This document shows, in pieces, positions 29,352-39,691 of a stretch of DNA of 64,000 nucleotides. Position 1 is the stretch's first letter. The number at the start of each line of letters is the position of its first letter. The position numbers were made by a program, and so were the translations under genes. Where the stretch lies: assembly GCA_013995675.1 (NCBI GenBank), contig VWRR01000006.1, positions 434,001-498,000 of the forward strand. Reading direction: 5' to 3'. The notes under the pieces were generated by a model. It worked only from the letters and a program-made list of their open reading frames with translations. It was not told the origin of the DNA and did not search any database. Origin of the DNA: Cyanidiococcus yangmingshanensis. Its lineage: Eukaryota > Rhodophyta > Bangiophyceae > Cyanidiales > Cyanidiaceae.

Positions 29352-31388
29352 TCATATGGCTCTTGAGACTGCTAGATCAGCTTCCAGAGGACGCGCCTCT
29401 TGCGCTGTGGCTCCGTCCATGACGAACCGTCCTGCCCAGCGGTCTCGAAGAAGCGTTTCGGCTAGCACCAGATCCCCAGTGGTGATGGCCACCTCCAGGA
29501 GACGCACGTAGACACGTCCATCAATCGGTGCGCCGAGCAACTGCAATCGATCCCATACCTGAAGCAAGAAAGTGTACTGTTCATCCCTGTTTGATAGACA
29601 GACGCATGTCAAGTCTTGAAAAGTTTGCGAGTTCAGACTGAGACCTTGGTGAATGAGCTCGTCCAATGCCAGAAGGGCAATGTCTGCGCGCCCACCTAGC
29701 ATTGCTGCCTCGATCAGCGCATTGTAAACGTCTGTTGTGAGCACGCGCTGCTTCGTTTTCAATAAGGAGAACACGCGATACGCATTTTCAGCATCTGCGC
29801 GCAGTCCATTGGCACGGATGAGCAAAGTGTAAACTACTTGATCGGGCGTGAATGATGGATCCTCGCGCATCACTCGGAGAAAAACACTTAACGCAAGCGC
29901 AGGTTCTCTGGCCTGCAGGCAGGCGCTCATCTGCGCCGATACAGTGCGAATATTCTCCGATATACCGTCGCTTCGCATCTCCTTCGCAAGGCGCAGTGCG
30001 CTCCAGAGGCGCCCACTTGCCCCGTATCCGCTGATCATCATGGAGTAGATCTGCACAGGCAGCGGCCTCCCGATTCGTTCAACGATCTTCTCAGCGAGAT
30101 CGATACGTCCCACAAGGACGCAGACTTTCACAAGCAAAGTGTTCGTATAGCTATCGGGCATGAGACCGTGTTGTCGCATAACGTCTGCGAGTTTCAGAGC
30201 TTTTCTCCAATCATTCAGCCGCACGTATCCTTCAAGCAAGCAGTTAAACAAGTGCCCATCCGGACGCATGCGTTTCTTGTAAAGTATGTCATTCAACAAC
30301 TCTTCGGCCTTGCGAAGCTCACCCGCATTCACGTAGCCTTTGAGTAAGGTGGTATACGTGACCAAAGTCGGTTCACAACCAGCTTCTCGCATCTGATCAA
30401 GGACCAGTTGCATGGCCTCCACACGTCCGCGTCGAGCGTGCGACTTGAGCAAAATGTTGTAGCTGACCTCGTTTGGTGCTATCTTGTAAATATCCACCAT
30501 CTCTCCGAAAACCTCGTGTGCTTTGTCTACATCCCCAGCGGCAATACAAGCGTTCATGACTGCATTGTAGGTACGCAGTGATGGGCGGAAAAGTTTCTCG
30601 CTCAAATCTCTGGAAACTCCTGGAGTTCGGCAGCGCTCATGTAGGTCGGCCAGAATCCGAACCGCCTTATCTGCCTGTTTGAGGCGGCTATGCGCGACTA
30701 TTAGAGTAGTAAAGCATTCGAGGCTGGGCCCACCTGAGACAAGCTGCTCCATTTCGTGGAATATCCGAATCGCGATCTCTGGCCGCTTGCGTTGAATGCA
30801 TGCCATCATGACGCTGTTCAGTTGCGTGTTCTCGATAGACGTGCTTGCAGCTCGAAGCGCACAGAGGTCCTCCAACAATCGCTCCGCATCACCAGTTTCT
30901 CTATACAAAACTAGGGCATCCTCATAGCTAGCTGCTTTGGTATTTGGTTCATCGAAAAGAACTGCCTCGCCCGTCGTGATGGACACAGAGGCCGCGTCGA
31001 CAGTGCTTGGCTGCGGAGCACTTGTGCGACCGTCTCTATCCAGGTTTGCCTGAAGGACGCTCAACAAATAAGCACCATCGCTCGAGTATGGTTGTCGACT
31101 GGACAGATCTCCGAGTGCTAAGGAAGCGGGCTCACATGGCGATGTTCGAGCACCCAAGTTACCCACAAGTGACCACGAGCCAGAGGCAGACAACGCGCTG
31201 TAGGTGTAACCTCTCACTCGTATATAGACTCTTCGTAAACAGGATCCAGAGCGAAAACACTGAAGCTCTTTGCGAAACGTAAGTGCTCTTCGACTCAAAC
31301 CTGTCTGAGACGCAATAAAACCGCTTGCTCGTGCTCCCAACTTTTCCTGCGCAAACATTAGACCCCCCCTTGAACTATTTGTATTCAT
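29352..31388 (-). CDS. Pentatricopeptide repeat protein, organelle-targeted
   Basis: PPR proteins bind organellar RNAs through tandem 35-residue helical repeats and direct processing, stability or translation. From about residue 190 to 620 the protein is a continuous row of about a dozen P-type repeats. Examples are LRTYNAVMNACIAAGDVDKA, NEVSYNILLKSHARRGRVEA, TLVTYTTLLKGYVNAGELRK, LFNCLLEGYVRLNDWRKALK and DVYNALIEAAMLGGRADIAL. No C-terminal E/DYW editing domain or SMR domain follows. The N-terminal 150 residues are Ser/Arg-rich and fit a transit peptide; ATGs at 31388 and 31358 are both possible starts. The 678-residue frame is intact. RNA target and organelle cannot be deduced. It is divergent from NEDD8, separated by 293 bases. 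Confidence 0.93.
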   Translation of the reverse strand: MNTNSSRGGLMFAQEKLGARASGFIASQTGLSRRALTFRKELQCFRSGSCLRRVYIRVRGYTYSALSASGSWSLVGNLGARTSPCEPASLALGDLSSRQPYSSDGAYLLSVLQANLDRDGRTSAPQPSTVDAASVSITTGEAVLFDEPNTKAASYEDALVLYRETGDAERLLEDLCALRAASTSIENTQLNSVMMACIQRKRPEIAIRIFHEMEQLVSGGPSLECFTTLIVAHSRLKQADKAVRILADLHERCRTPGVSRDLSEKLFRPSLRTYNAVMNACIAAGDVDKAHEVFGEMVDIYKIAPNEVSYNILLKSHARRGRVEAMQLVLDQMREAGCEPTLVTYTTLLKGYVNAGELRKAEELLNDILYKKRMRPDGHLFNCLLEGYVRLNDWRKALKLADVMRQHGLMPDSYTNTLLVKVCVLVGRIDLAEKIVERIGRPLPVQIYSMMISGYGASGRLWSALRLAKEMRSDGISENIRTVSAQMSACLQAREPALALSVFLRVMREDPSFTPDQVVYTLLIRANGLRADAENAYRVFSLLKTKQRVLTTDVYNALIEAAMLGGRADIALLALDELIHQGLSLNSQTFQDLTCVCLSNRDEQYTFLLQVWDRLQLLGAPIDGRVYVRLLEVAITTGDLVLAETLLRDRWAGRFVMDGATAQEARPLEADLAVSRAI

Positions 31389-31681
31389 TGAACCTGATTA
31401 TGCAGTTGAATCTATTTTATCACCATACCTTTGCGTACGGTATGCGGCGAATCACTATTGAATTAGCACTGAAGGTGATAAGCCAAACTGGTAACGTAGT
31501 GTTCTGTTTCAAAGTCTTCACTACAGTCCCATTCACGCTACTTAGATGAATTTCGGATGCGTGACCGCGACCATGGGCCTTCAATCACGACGCCGATCTC
31601 GGATCGTTCGGCAACACACCGAAAAGGGGCAGCGATCCAGCGAAACGTTTTAGCGTTCTGCACTTTGTCTGGGACGGGGTG

Positions 31682-31927
31682 ATGCTCGTCAAAGTAAAGA
31701 CTCTAACAGGGAAGGAGATCGAGTTGGACATTGAGCCGAACGATCAAATACAGAGAGTCAAGGAGAGAATCGAAGAGAAGGAGGGGATACCTCCGCAACA
31801 ACAAAGGTTAATTTTTGGAGGGAAACAGCTCGCAGACGATCGCTCTGCTCGAGAGTACAACATCGAAGGGGGTTCAGTTCTGCACCTGGTCCTGGCTTTG
31901 CGTGGCGGCAGCTCACACGTTTCCTGA
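31682..31927 (+). CDS. NEDD8: NEDD8/RUB1 ubiquitin-like modifier
   Basis: NEDD8 is conjugated to cullins and activates cullin-RING ubiquitin ligases. The 76-residue ubiquitin fold [20 protein letters not shown] to HLVLALRGG is complete. Ala at position 72 (LALRGG) rather than ubiquitin's Arg is the residue that directs NEDD8 to its own E1. [17 protein letters not shown] retains the family core with Lys48. Five residues (SSHVS) follow the Gly-Gly and must be removed by a processing protease; animal NEDD8 has a similar short tail. Translation starts at ATG 31682, with an in-frame GTG just before it. There is a single unit with no polyubiquitin repeats and no fused ribosomal protein. Confidence 0.96.
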   Translation: MLVKVKTLTGKEIELDIEPNDQIQRVKERIEEKEGIPPQQQRLIFGGKQLADDRSAREYNIEGGSVLHLVLALRGGSSHVS

Positions 31928-32358
31928 GTTTTGAAATTTCGCAGACTTTATCGGGGCTTCCCGATCTGGAAAATTTTCTGGAACACGGAGGTAGATCGTT
32001 ACGCCGGTTCTAGCGATAAGAGGCGTCCTCGGGGTAGCGCGCTCGTCACCAGATCGGGGCCGCTGCTCACAGTGCAATAGGGACTGGCGATCGCACCGCT
32101 TTCTGATCTTATGTGATGTTTAGGTTTTTTTAGGAAGATTCCAGTGCGGGACGGAAATGAAGCGCACGATCGACTTACGCTAGACTCTGGGGGTGAGGCA
32201 CGGGTGCTGACTCCCTGCGCACCGGCTCTAGGTGAGTGGCACCGATGGCATCGACCATAGCGTTTGCAGCAGGAGAACTCAACCCGGGTCGCGTCTTGGT
32301 TCTAGGTACATAGTTGGTGTAGAGATACCTCTGGTGATCATGAGGCCTCTGTGCTATG
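31928..32358. other. Convergent intergenic region NEDD8 / UROS
   Basis: No gene recognised. A T-run (TTTAGGTTTTTTTAGG, about 32119-32134) lies downstream of NEDD8. Nothing else stands out. Confidence 0.5.
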
Positions 32359-33258
32359 TCAGACTCCAGTCTCTGTTCGTTTTAACTGAAAGACTTTCTC
32401 AAGCGTGTTCATCCAGGCCTCTAGACCCGGATTTTCCGGTGCATGTACATGTCTGAATCCAGCTTTTTTCGCTGCAACTGCGGAGGTTTCTCCAATACAC
32501 ACAGCAGGCAGAGCGTTTCCGACCCGTTGCACCCAGACATTGACCGCTGATGGTGAAGCGAACGTAACGATATCGACCTGTTTTCGTGCTATCTCGAGTT
32601 CCTCCAGTGTCCAAACCGCTTCGACAGTGTCGTACGTATTGATGCGAATAAATTCGAGCTCCATGGCTCGCAGGCGTAGCCGCCTCTCTATCTCGTTACT
32701 TGCTCTTGCCGAGGATGGGTAGAGAATCCGGGCTTTTCTGTGCCTTTCGAGCGGAAGCTCGTCACCCAAACTTGCACCGACCGCTCGGGACGGGGTGAAT
32801 GCCACATCGATAGAATATTTCTGGAGCTCAGCGCTGGTAGCAGACCCAACGGAGGCAACTGGTGGGACTCGAACCAGGTCTGGACCCTGAGATGCTCGCA
32901 CAGCCTGAGCAAATACTTCCGCTGCCGCAGGTGAAGTTATGAGAACCCAGTCGATAGTGCCGCCGTCTGCGTGAAGCAGTCTAACCAACTCGTCCGCACC
33001 AGCAAGAACTTGGTGAGCAATGCAAGGCAGTTCAAGGATGCGGGCTTGTGGCAGTCGTTGCCGCACAAGTTTTGCAAGCTTGGGGTTCTTTTCCCGTTCT
33101 CGCGTGAGCGCAACTCCGAAACTGGCCTTCAGAAACCTTGGGCCCGTGCTAGATGACACGATACGTCTACACGGAAAGCCTTTGCAACCGCTTCGTTCCT
33201 GTGTCCGTTGGAAGAAGGACAGGAAGCTCGAACCAAACGAAACCTGCCAAGCAAACAT
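32359..33258 (-). CDS. hemD: Uroporphyrinogen-III synthase, plastid-targeted
   Basis: This enzyme closes and inverts ring D of hydroxymethylbilane to make uroporphyrinogen III, the branch compound to haem, chlorophyll and phycobilins. The two-domain fold is recognisable from the start strand FGVALTREREKNPKLAKLV. Other motifs are LELPCIAHQVL, DWVLITSPAAAEVFAQAV, PPVASVGSATSAELQKY, ARILYPSSARASNEIERRL and DIVTFASPSAVNVWVQRVG, then ALPAVCIGETSAVAAKKAGF. Sequence is poorly conserved in the family, but this motif order is diagnostic. The ATG at 33258 gives 299 residues and leaves about 50 hydroxylated/basic residues (MFAWQVSFGSSFLSFF and on) as probable plastid transit peptide. The longer frame to 33381 starts with GTG and is not used. 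Confidence 0.93.
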   Translation of the reverse strand: MFAWQVSFGSSFLSFFQRTQERSGCKGFPCRRIVSSSTGPRFLKASFGVALTREREKNPKLAKLVRQRLPQARILELPCIAHQVLAGADELVRLLHADGGTIDWVLITSPAAAEVFAQAVRASQGPDLVRVPPVASVGSATSAELQKYSIDVAFTPSRAVGASLGDELPLERHRKARILYPSSARASNEIERRLRLRAMELEFIRINTYDTVEAVWTLEELEIARKQVDIVTFASPSAVNVWVQRVGNALPAVCIGETSAVAAKKAGFRHVHAPENPGLEAWMNTLEKVFQLKRTETGV

Positions 33259-34909
33259 TAAAGTTTGAGAGTCGAACGAAGAGACCCCCCAAAGAGATAC
33301 TCTTCGAAAAGCGCTTCGAAGCAAGAAAACAACGTCAAGCTGCAACAGTGATCCCTGTAGTGCACCGGACGCACACCTCACGCTCCTATCTTAGAACAGA
33401 CGCCGGAAACTCCGGACCCGCCCGAGACAAAATCTATGCAGTGGATCCGCGCCAGTCCGGATGTTTCAATACTTTATTCGGGAGATACTTGGTAAATTTC
33501 ATTTATTTCAAGATAGCGAGTGCGAATGGCTCTAGTGCATGCTGGGCGAGTGTAGTCAAGTTGATCGCGGGCGATGGGTCATCGCACACGATGATGAGGT
33601 CTTCTCCGCGGAGTTTCGTTTAGGCTTGTTACGAGGGCGGCTCCCCGGAAATATCCTAGCCTATGGTCGCTTATGCCAGTGCTCGTCAAGTTCCATTGCA
33701 TCTACTGCTACGCATATCAATGTAAATCTCACTGGTCAATGCAGGACGGTCGAAGACAGAACCATTGAACCCAAGTCGCCTATGCGCAACAAAATTCCGC
33801 GAGCGTTTCCGCGACCCGTTTGCGTCTGGAAAGGCTAGTATCACTGGCCGAGCACTCGACCCCTATCCATAAAAGGCGTACCGCGACCTCGTTCGTGCGC
33901 CATTTTTCGCCGCGCTTCTCGGACACAGACTGGGCAGTCGCACCCAAGCACCACTGCATCTCGGCGAGTGTCCAGCGTCGCGCCACATGCAAACAGGGCG
34001 CGTGGCGATCGTCGGACCCAGCGCACTCGAGCACAGACCCCGCCCGAGCCCGCGGCCTTGTGACCGTTCGCCGGTGGTGCGCGCTGGCCCCCATGGCAAA
34101 AGCGTACTTGCGTCACTCCCGTTTCCCGTGCGATCCCTCATCACAGTACTCGAGGAGCCCGATGCTGCTTAACTTCGCGATTCGAGATGGGACGCGGTGT
34201 CTCCAGCTATGGTATGAACGCAAGTTACAAACCATGGTTTCCGATTCGTATATATACCTGTTGCGTCGTCGATGGCGCACGCGCATCGTTCCGATCCCAT
34301 GCATGCACGCACTCCCGATCCCATGCATGCCCCGTTTCGGGGGGGTATCGTGCGTGCACGCGGCGATGACGGGCGCGCTGATGACGGGCGTCCCGGCGAC
34401 ACGGATCCCAGCACGCATCCGTTGCGTTCCTGCTCTGCGTGCATACCCGTGTGTATCTTCGACACTATCGCGACTGTTTTTTGGACTGCACTTGTTGTGG
34501 TTGAGGTTTGTTCGACGAGGTTGTACTGGTTTCGGTGGTTGCAGGTCTGTCTCGATCGGCGACCTCGAGTTGATCGCGACTGTTTTTTGGACTGCACTTG
34601 TTGTGATCGAGGTTTGTTTCCCAAGTGCATCGATCGTTGACCTCGAGTTGATCGAATCGATCTGCGTCGTGCAGAGACTGTCAAAACTTGGTCTGGTAGG
34701 GACTGATCTCGCTTCGGTGCCTCGTGCTTGAGCCGATACGTGCGCGTGCAGGAGCCCTCGTGCCGTTCCCCGTGCTCGTCGAGGCGCTTCGCGCGTACGC
34801 TCGGTCGACGGTGGTGTTGCCTAGTCTCATTCAGAGCGGTACGGTCACTCGATCGACTTGAAGTTGCGTTGCGCTTGTTCACAGGTTGATTGCAGACGAG
34901 CGCTCGCCG
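33259..34909. other. Intergenic, UROS to 6PGD copy 2; duplicated from 33778
   Basis: Bases 33259-33777 are unique and probably hold the UROS promoter; no gene was seen. From 33778 the sequence repeats the leader of 6PGD copy 1, including the TATATATA run (34249-34256) and the 44-base repeats at 34468 and 34574. Confidence 0.6.
34249..34256 (+). promoter_or_regulatory. TATA-box candidate upstream of 6PGD copy 2
   Basis: TATATATA, identical to the element in copy 1 and at the same distance from the gene. The copies therefore probably share core promoter architecture. Confidence 0.3.
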
Positions 34910-36922
34910 ATGAACGCGCACAAAGAGGGGCGCGGTTCCGGGACCGACCTCCTATGGGTTTGCCCGCCACCGACGGGGGCTGTCCACCGAGGCGGTCGCG
35001 TTGCGGGCGCTGCACCAGCCCCAGCGTTGTGGCGCCCTAGAGCACCTATGGCGAGCGGTTGGTCGTCGCGACTGTTTGTGCGAACACCATCGCTGGACAC
35101 AGTTCGGTTCCGGCGCTGCGCCAGGCCCCCTGGGGTACGTTCCCTGTGCCAGCGGACGTCACCGACTACTGAGGGCATGTCGAGTGAAGGTGCCCGCTCG
35201 AGCGCTTCCGAAACGGCGGTGGCGGACGCCGGGGTGATTGGCCTCGCGGTCATGGGCCAGAACCTGGCCTTGAACCTGGCATCACACGGCTTTGCTGTCT
35301 CTGTCTACAATCGCACGTATGCGCGCACCGAGGAGACTGTGGAGCGTGCGCTTCGGGAGCTTGGGCCTGGGCCTGGGCCTGGGCCTGAGCCTGGGCCTGA
35401 GCCTGGGCCATCGCTGGGGGACGGCAGGGCAGCAGACCCACCTGTCCAGGGCTTTGCTGATCTCAAGTCGTTTGCGCGCTCCCTGAAGCGCCCTCGCAAG
35501 GTTTTCCTGCTGGTCAAGGCGGGCGATGCAGTGGACGCGACCGTGGAGGCGCTGGCGGAGGTGCTAGAGGCCGGCGACATTATTGTGGACGGCGGTAACG
35601 AATGGTACGAGAACACGGAGCGGCGAGCGAAGAGCGTTTCGGCGCACGGCCTGCTCTATGTCGGCATGGGCGTGAGTGGCGGCGAGGATGGTGCGCGCCA
35701 CGGACCCTCGCTGATGCCCGGCGGCTCCCGGGAGGCGTATGCGCAGCTGGAGCCGCTGCTTGTGCGCATTGCCGCGCAGGTGCCAGGCTCTGGTCCGTGT
35801 GTGACGTACGTTGGCCCCGGCGGATCTGGGAACTATGTGAAGATGGTGCACAACGGGATCGAGTACGGCGACATGCAACTGATTGGAGAGGCGTATGACC
35901 TTCTGCGGGGCGTTGGCGGTCTGAGTGCGTCGAGCGCTGCGGACGTTTTTGCGACCTGGAATGCGGGCGACCTGCAGAGCTTCCTGGTGGAGATTACGGC
36001 ACGGATCTTGCGTGTTTGCGACGATGTCGCAGGTGCAGGCACTAGCAGCAGCAGCGGCGCTGACGGCTCTGGCACTGCGGCTGGCTGTGTCGACGCCCTC
36101 GTGGATCGGATCCTGGACCGGAGCGGGAGCAAAGGCACGGGCATGTGGACGGTAGCCGAGGCGCTACGACGCGGCGTGGCGGTACCGACGATTGCAGCGG
36201 CACTGGACGGCCGCTACCTCTCGGCGATGAAGGGGGAGCGCGAACGGGCATCGCGGGTGCTGTGTGGCCCCGAACGACCCGTGGCCGCACCATCTCTGTC
36301 GTTGTCAGCGGACCTTGGGGTTGCCGGATCGGACACCGCGACGACTCGGCCACAGCGCGGTGCAGCGACGATGCCTGACATGAACGCTGGCCGTGCCGAT
36401 CTGGCGGCGCCGAGCGTACCGACGCATACACTGGTCGCTGCCGTTGGCGATGCGCTCTTCTGCAGCAAGCTCTGCAGCTACGCGCAGGGTCTGAGTCTTC
36501 TTCAGACGGCGAGTTCGGAGCAGGGCTGGTCGCTGAAACTGTCGGAGCTTGCGCGTATTTGGAAGGGCGGGTGCATCATTCGGGCGCAGTTGCTTGAGCG
36601 CATTGAGGCGGCGTTTCGGCGGGAGCCTGGTCTCCCGAATCTTCTGCTGGATGAGATGTTGGCGGCGGATATTGCGCGTCGGCAGGACGGTTGGCGACGC
36701 TGTGTGGCGCTTGCAGCTGCGCACGGCGTGCCGGCGCCCGCGCTCACCGCCAGTCTCTCGTACTACGACACGTATCGCCAGGGTGTACTTCGCTCGAGCC
36801 AGCTGGTGCAAGCGCAGCGCGACTGCTTTGGGTCGCACACGTACGAGCGTCTGGACCGTCCTGGGCGGGTCTGGCACACGCGATGGACTGGCGACGGTCA
36901 CTCGGTTGAGGTCTCAGCCTAG
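34910..36922 (+). CDS. PGD: 6-phosphogluconate dehydrogenase, copy 2
   Basis: This is an intact paralogue of 2011-4011 with every family motif unchanged, including MGVSGGEDGARHGPSLMPGG and KMVHNGIEYGDMQ. Starts at 34910, 35048 and 35177 mirror those of copy 1. By eye the copies differ at about 13 coding bases. The amino-acid changes are Gln to Glu just before the Gly-Pro run, Thr to Ala, Ala to Pro, Ala to Val and Pro to Ser in the disordered linker, and Gln to His and Ile to Val in the last five residues. The Gly-Pro run is four residues longer. None touches the catalytic or cofactor regions, so both genes should encode working enzyme. Different targeting is unlikely because the N-termini are the same apart from silent changes. 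Confidence 0.96.
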   Translation: MNAHKEGRGSGTDLLWVCPPPTGAVHRGGRVAGAAPAPALWRPRAPMASGWSSRLFVRTPSLDTVRFRRCARPPGVRSLCQRTSPTTEGMSSEGARSSASETAVADAGVIGLAVMGQNLALNLASHGFAVSVYNRTYARTEETVERALRELGPGPGPGPEPGPEPGPSLGDGRAADPPVQGFADLKSFARSLKRPRKVFLLVKAGDAVDATVEALAEVLEAGDIIVDGGNEWYENTERRAKSVSAHGLLYVGMGVSGGEDGARHGPSLMPGGSREAYAQLEPLLVRIAAQVPGSGPCVTYVGPGGSGNYVKMVHNGIEYGDMQLIGEAYDLLRGVGGLSASSAADVFATWNAGDLQSFLVEITARILRVCDDVAGAGTSSSSGADGSGTAAGCVDALVDRILDRSGSKGTGMWTVAEALRRGVAVPTIAAALDGRYLSAMKGERERASRVLCGPERPVAAPSLSLSADLGVAGSDTATTRPQRGAATMPDMNAGRADLAAPSVPTHTLVAAVGDALFCSKLCSYAQGLSLLQTASSEQGWSLKLSELARIWKGGCIIRAQLLERIEAAFRREPGLPNLLLDEMLAADIARRQDGWRRCVALAAAHGVPAPALTASLSYYDTYRQGVLRSSQLVQAQRDCFGSHTYERLDRPGRVWHTRWTGDGHSVEVSA

Positions 36923-38382
36923 AGGCGCTGTCGCCTGCCTAGGATATCGTTGCCAGCTACGTATCTATCCATTTATCCATTTATCGATCTGGCTGGCTGG
37001 CTGCTGCTCTCTAGTTGGCTGGTGGACTGGCAGACGGAATGACTGGCTGAATGACAAGTGCCGCTTGCAGACGCGATTCCACGCCAGTCGAGTCCTGAAT
37101 CGTGCGACACGAGCTGGCTGCTATCTCGGAACGCTTTGGGGAGCTCTCGCCATCGATGAGCAGATCCTCTCTGTCGGCGAATATGTCTTGGCACCAGTTC
37201 GTGCTTGTCAGTACCTACGAGTCTGTGTTGGCACGGAATGACGTGACCTAATGTCTGTCTTTATAAAAGACTATGTCTCGGTTTTGAACCGTATAAACGA
37301 CCGTCTGTCTGCACTGACGAGTGCGTCGTGGTCCCAAAGGCCACGGACGCTTACCCGTACGGAGTGCGCGCTTTTTGAGCAGGCACCAACATTTCGCCGT
37401 GTCGACTCGCACCCCAACTCATCCTCGATAGGTGACGAGAAGAGACGCGCTCGGGGTGTCTGAATAAAGCTCCACTGCGACCGTTGCTGTGGTCGCTCGT
37501 CGCTCGACACAGTGCATCCGCGCTGGGGGCCACTTGGACGTCCGCTTCTCGTCGTGCCGTGAAACCAGAGTGTTGCTTCATGCGGCTGACTCGTGGACGA
37601 TGGCTCGGATGAAGGGTTATCGCGAGTGCCACGCCCAAGTGCCGCTGAAACCTGATGGAGACCAAGGCATCGACAGGTAGGTTTCGATCGTTTCAGTTGT
37701 GTATGGTTGTGGCTGCAGGCGCTGTTGCGGCTCTCTTGACACAGATCGGTACATGAACTAGAGAGACTCGTGCACAATCTGTACCTTATTGCTTGGTCTG
37801 GGTTGCGGCTGAAACTTATGTGTATGTTTGTGTACGACGAGGCGATGGTGTTCTGGGCTAGGCCAGATCGTTTGGATGCCATCTCGACCAGATCGTGTTT
37901 GTGATCCCCACGTCCAAGCGTAGCGACGAGTGCGACCATAGAAGCAGGAACGCTACGAGGAGCTTCATCTACAGAAGCCAGCAACATGCAGGATTTGGCT
38001 CCTGAGTACCCCTGCCGTTGTCTTTGTCGGATAACGATTTTTCCGCAGGAGCGTAAAGTCTGTCGTCTGTGCCCAATGTCCACAATCGTACCGAATACTC
38101 AATCTCTGCCTCTTCGAGACTCGTTCTGCAAGAATACCTCTCGCAAAGCGTTTCAATGCGGCATTTGATTCCATTGAATGAAACGAGGACGATTTTTGGT
38201 CAGGTGCCTCAGTGCCGTGCATCTACGCGGCTCGAAAACTAACGAGGCACTGCCATTCGAGGTCGATCCTCGCTCGGCTCATCGAAATCCAAGCAGGGCG
38301 CTGTCAGGGCACTAGAAGCACCCCTTCAGAGAATCAAGTGGTTTCAGTGAGAGAGAAAATTTTTTGCGCTTAATTGAATCAA
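36923..38382. other. Intergenic, 6PGD copy 2 to SDR gene
   Basis: Duplicated to 37995, unique after that. A TATAAAA match (37262-37268) exists here because of one substitution relative to copy 1, but it lies over 1.1 kb before the next start codon. A long minus-strand open frame (37271-38083) spans the duplication edge and was rejected as a gene. Confidence 0.5.
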
Positions 38383-39267
38383 ATGGGAACACGATTTTCT
38401 CGTCGAGCGCACCGGAGCGCTTTTCTTGGGCGCGGTTTTTCGGTTTCCATCGCGGGCTCTGCGCTCTCAAGTCAAAGCTGTCGAGCCTCATCGACAAAGG
38501 GGCCTCTCATGCGAACGCAGTCGAGTAAAATCGGACGTGTATGTATCACAGGAGCTAACTCACCCCTCGGGCAGCAGCTTGTTCGCGCACTGGTTCAGAG
38601 TCCAGAACCTTCGTTGCGACCTGACGCTATCGGCGTTGTGGGCTCGAACGGGGTTCCTCTAGACAAAGAGGTTGCCGCCCGCACGGAGCTCCTCGAAACG
38701 AAGATGGACTCTTTGGAAAGCGTCGACTTGGCGGTATCCAAATATCGGCCACAAACGCTTTTCTCAATTAATGACGACGAACTTCGTTTTGGAGATAGGG
38801 ATATCTTTGCAGAGAATAAGCTCATTGTCGATCTGCTGAAAAAAGGGTGGGGTGGCTCCAAATTCCCAGTGAAGGCCCGCTTCATCTTGGTTACTTTGCT
38901 TGGTTGCGGTGACTCCGAGCACGCAATCCCAATGCAAGCTATGGATAGTTTGCGGCCTCTTCTTCTTGAGCTTTCCCGGGTAGAGCAGTACGTCAGGGAT
39001 AGCGGCATACCCTACACGATCGTGCGTCCAGGGGCTTTAGAAGACGGTGATTCAGAAGGCCGGGCCATCGTCAGCGAAAGCCAATTCGGGTACGGGACCA
39101 TTCATCGCGGCACGATGGCGAGACTTCTCCTTGACATTGCCGTCTCAGAGAGAACCGTGAACAAGACCCTGATTGCCTTGGACATGAATCGGCTGCTTGT
39201 TGCGGCGCCGTACGTGCGACCATTTGAGGTCTGGGAGTCTCCACCCTTCGAAGTCTTCAATCTTTGA
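38383..39267 (+). CDS. Atypical short-chain dehydrogenase/NmrA-like protein, plastid-targeted
   Basis: The 294-residue product has an N-terminal nucleotide-binding motif, VCITGANSPLGQQLVRAL (about 53-70). It also has ARFILVTLLGCGDSEHAIP and a later YTIVRPGALEDG, the pattern of NAD(P)-binding atypical SDRs related to NmrA and plastid TIC62-like proteins. The usual catalytic Tyr-x-x-x-Lys is not evident; VEQYVRDSGIPYTIV occupies the corresponding region. The family often works as redox sensor or assembly factor rather than dehydrogenase. The first 45 residues after ATG 38383 (MGTRFSRRAHRSAFLGRGFS) are basic and Ser-rich, fitting a plastid transit peptide. Exact function is not assignable. Confidence 0.8.
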   Translation: MGTRFSRRAHRSAFLGRGFSVSIAGSALSSQSCRASSTKGPLMRTQSSKIGRVCITGANSPLGQQLVRALVQSPEPSLRPDAIGVVGSNGVPLDKEVAARTELLETKMDSLESVDLAVSKYRPQTLFSINDDELRFGDRDIFAENKLIVDLLKKGWGGSKFPVKARFILVTLLGCGDSEHAIPMQAMDSLRPLLLELSRVEQYVRDSGIPYTIVRPGALEDGDSEGRAIVSESQFGYGTIHRGTMARLLLDIAVSERTVNKTLIALDMNRLLVAAPYVRPFEVWESPPFEVFNL

Positions 39268-39691
39268 TCGAAACCGAGCGCGGATTCGAAAGAGTTCCTC
39301 GCACTCAGCATCGAGCGGTCCCTCTAGACTACTGGTAGTGGCAGCTGTCAGCTGAAAATTTTCTCAAACCCCCTCGTAGAAGATTGTCTCTGCTTCAGTC
39401 TTTGCACCAATCGGTCGTGTTTGCTCAAACCACGAACCATGAAGCAGCTCACATCGAAGGCCCTTCAGAAAGGACTCGTGTGGATGGCGAGAGACGTAAA
39501 GCGATTGTACCAGAGCTAGGACAAATCTGCCATCTGAGTTCCATAGCTGAGACCTTTATCAACGCAATATCCCGTCTTGCTTCGCCACGTGCGCAGCTTC
39601 TGCCGCACATCTGACTCGTTGCCGGTACAAGCGCTGGAGTCCGAACTTTTATGTATAGTCTGGGAACTAGGTTCCCTCTTTCTGCTCGTGC
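39268..39691. other. Intergenic, SDR gene to COG3
   Basis: Probable COG3 promoter and SDR 3' flank. No element is clear beyond an AT-rich TTTTATGTATAG near 39647, about 40 bases before the COG3 start. Confidence 0.45.

Larger units (their letters stand above)
33778..37995 (+). repeat. Segmental duplication, copy 2 (4218 bp)
   Basis: This is the partner of 879-5100, in direct orientation about 28.7 kb away. It differs by about 41 substitutions, a 12-base gain in the GGGCCT repeat, a shortened CTGG run downstream of the gene (about 36990-37010) and a few 1-2 base indels. The differences cluster at the ends; the interval matching 1220-1615 shows none by eye. The segment is bounded by UROS and an SDR gene, so both duplicate ends lie in intergenic DNA. 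Confidence 0.95.

Noticed and set aside
32855-32885. GGTTCGAGTCCC-like tRNA T-arm motif on the minus strand
   Set aside because: It lies within the UROS coding sequence and no matching acceptor or anticodon arms are present.
37262-37268. TATAAAA created by a substitution in duplicate copy 2
   Set aside because: Over 1.1 kb from the next start codon and absent from copy 1; no sign it is used.
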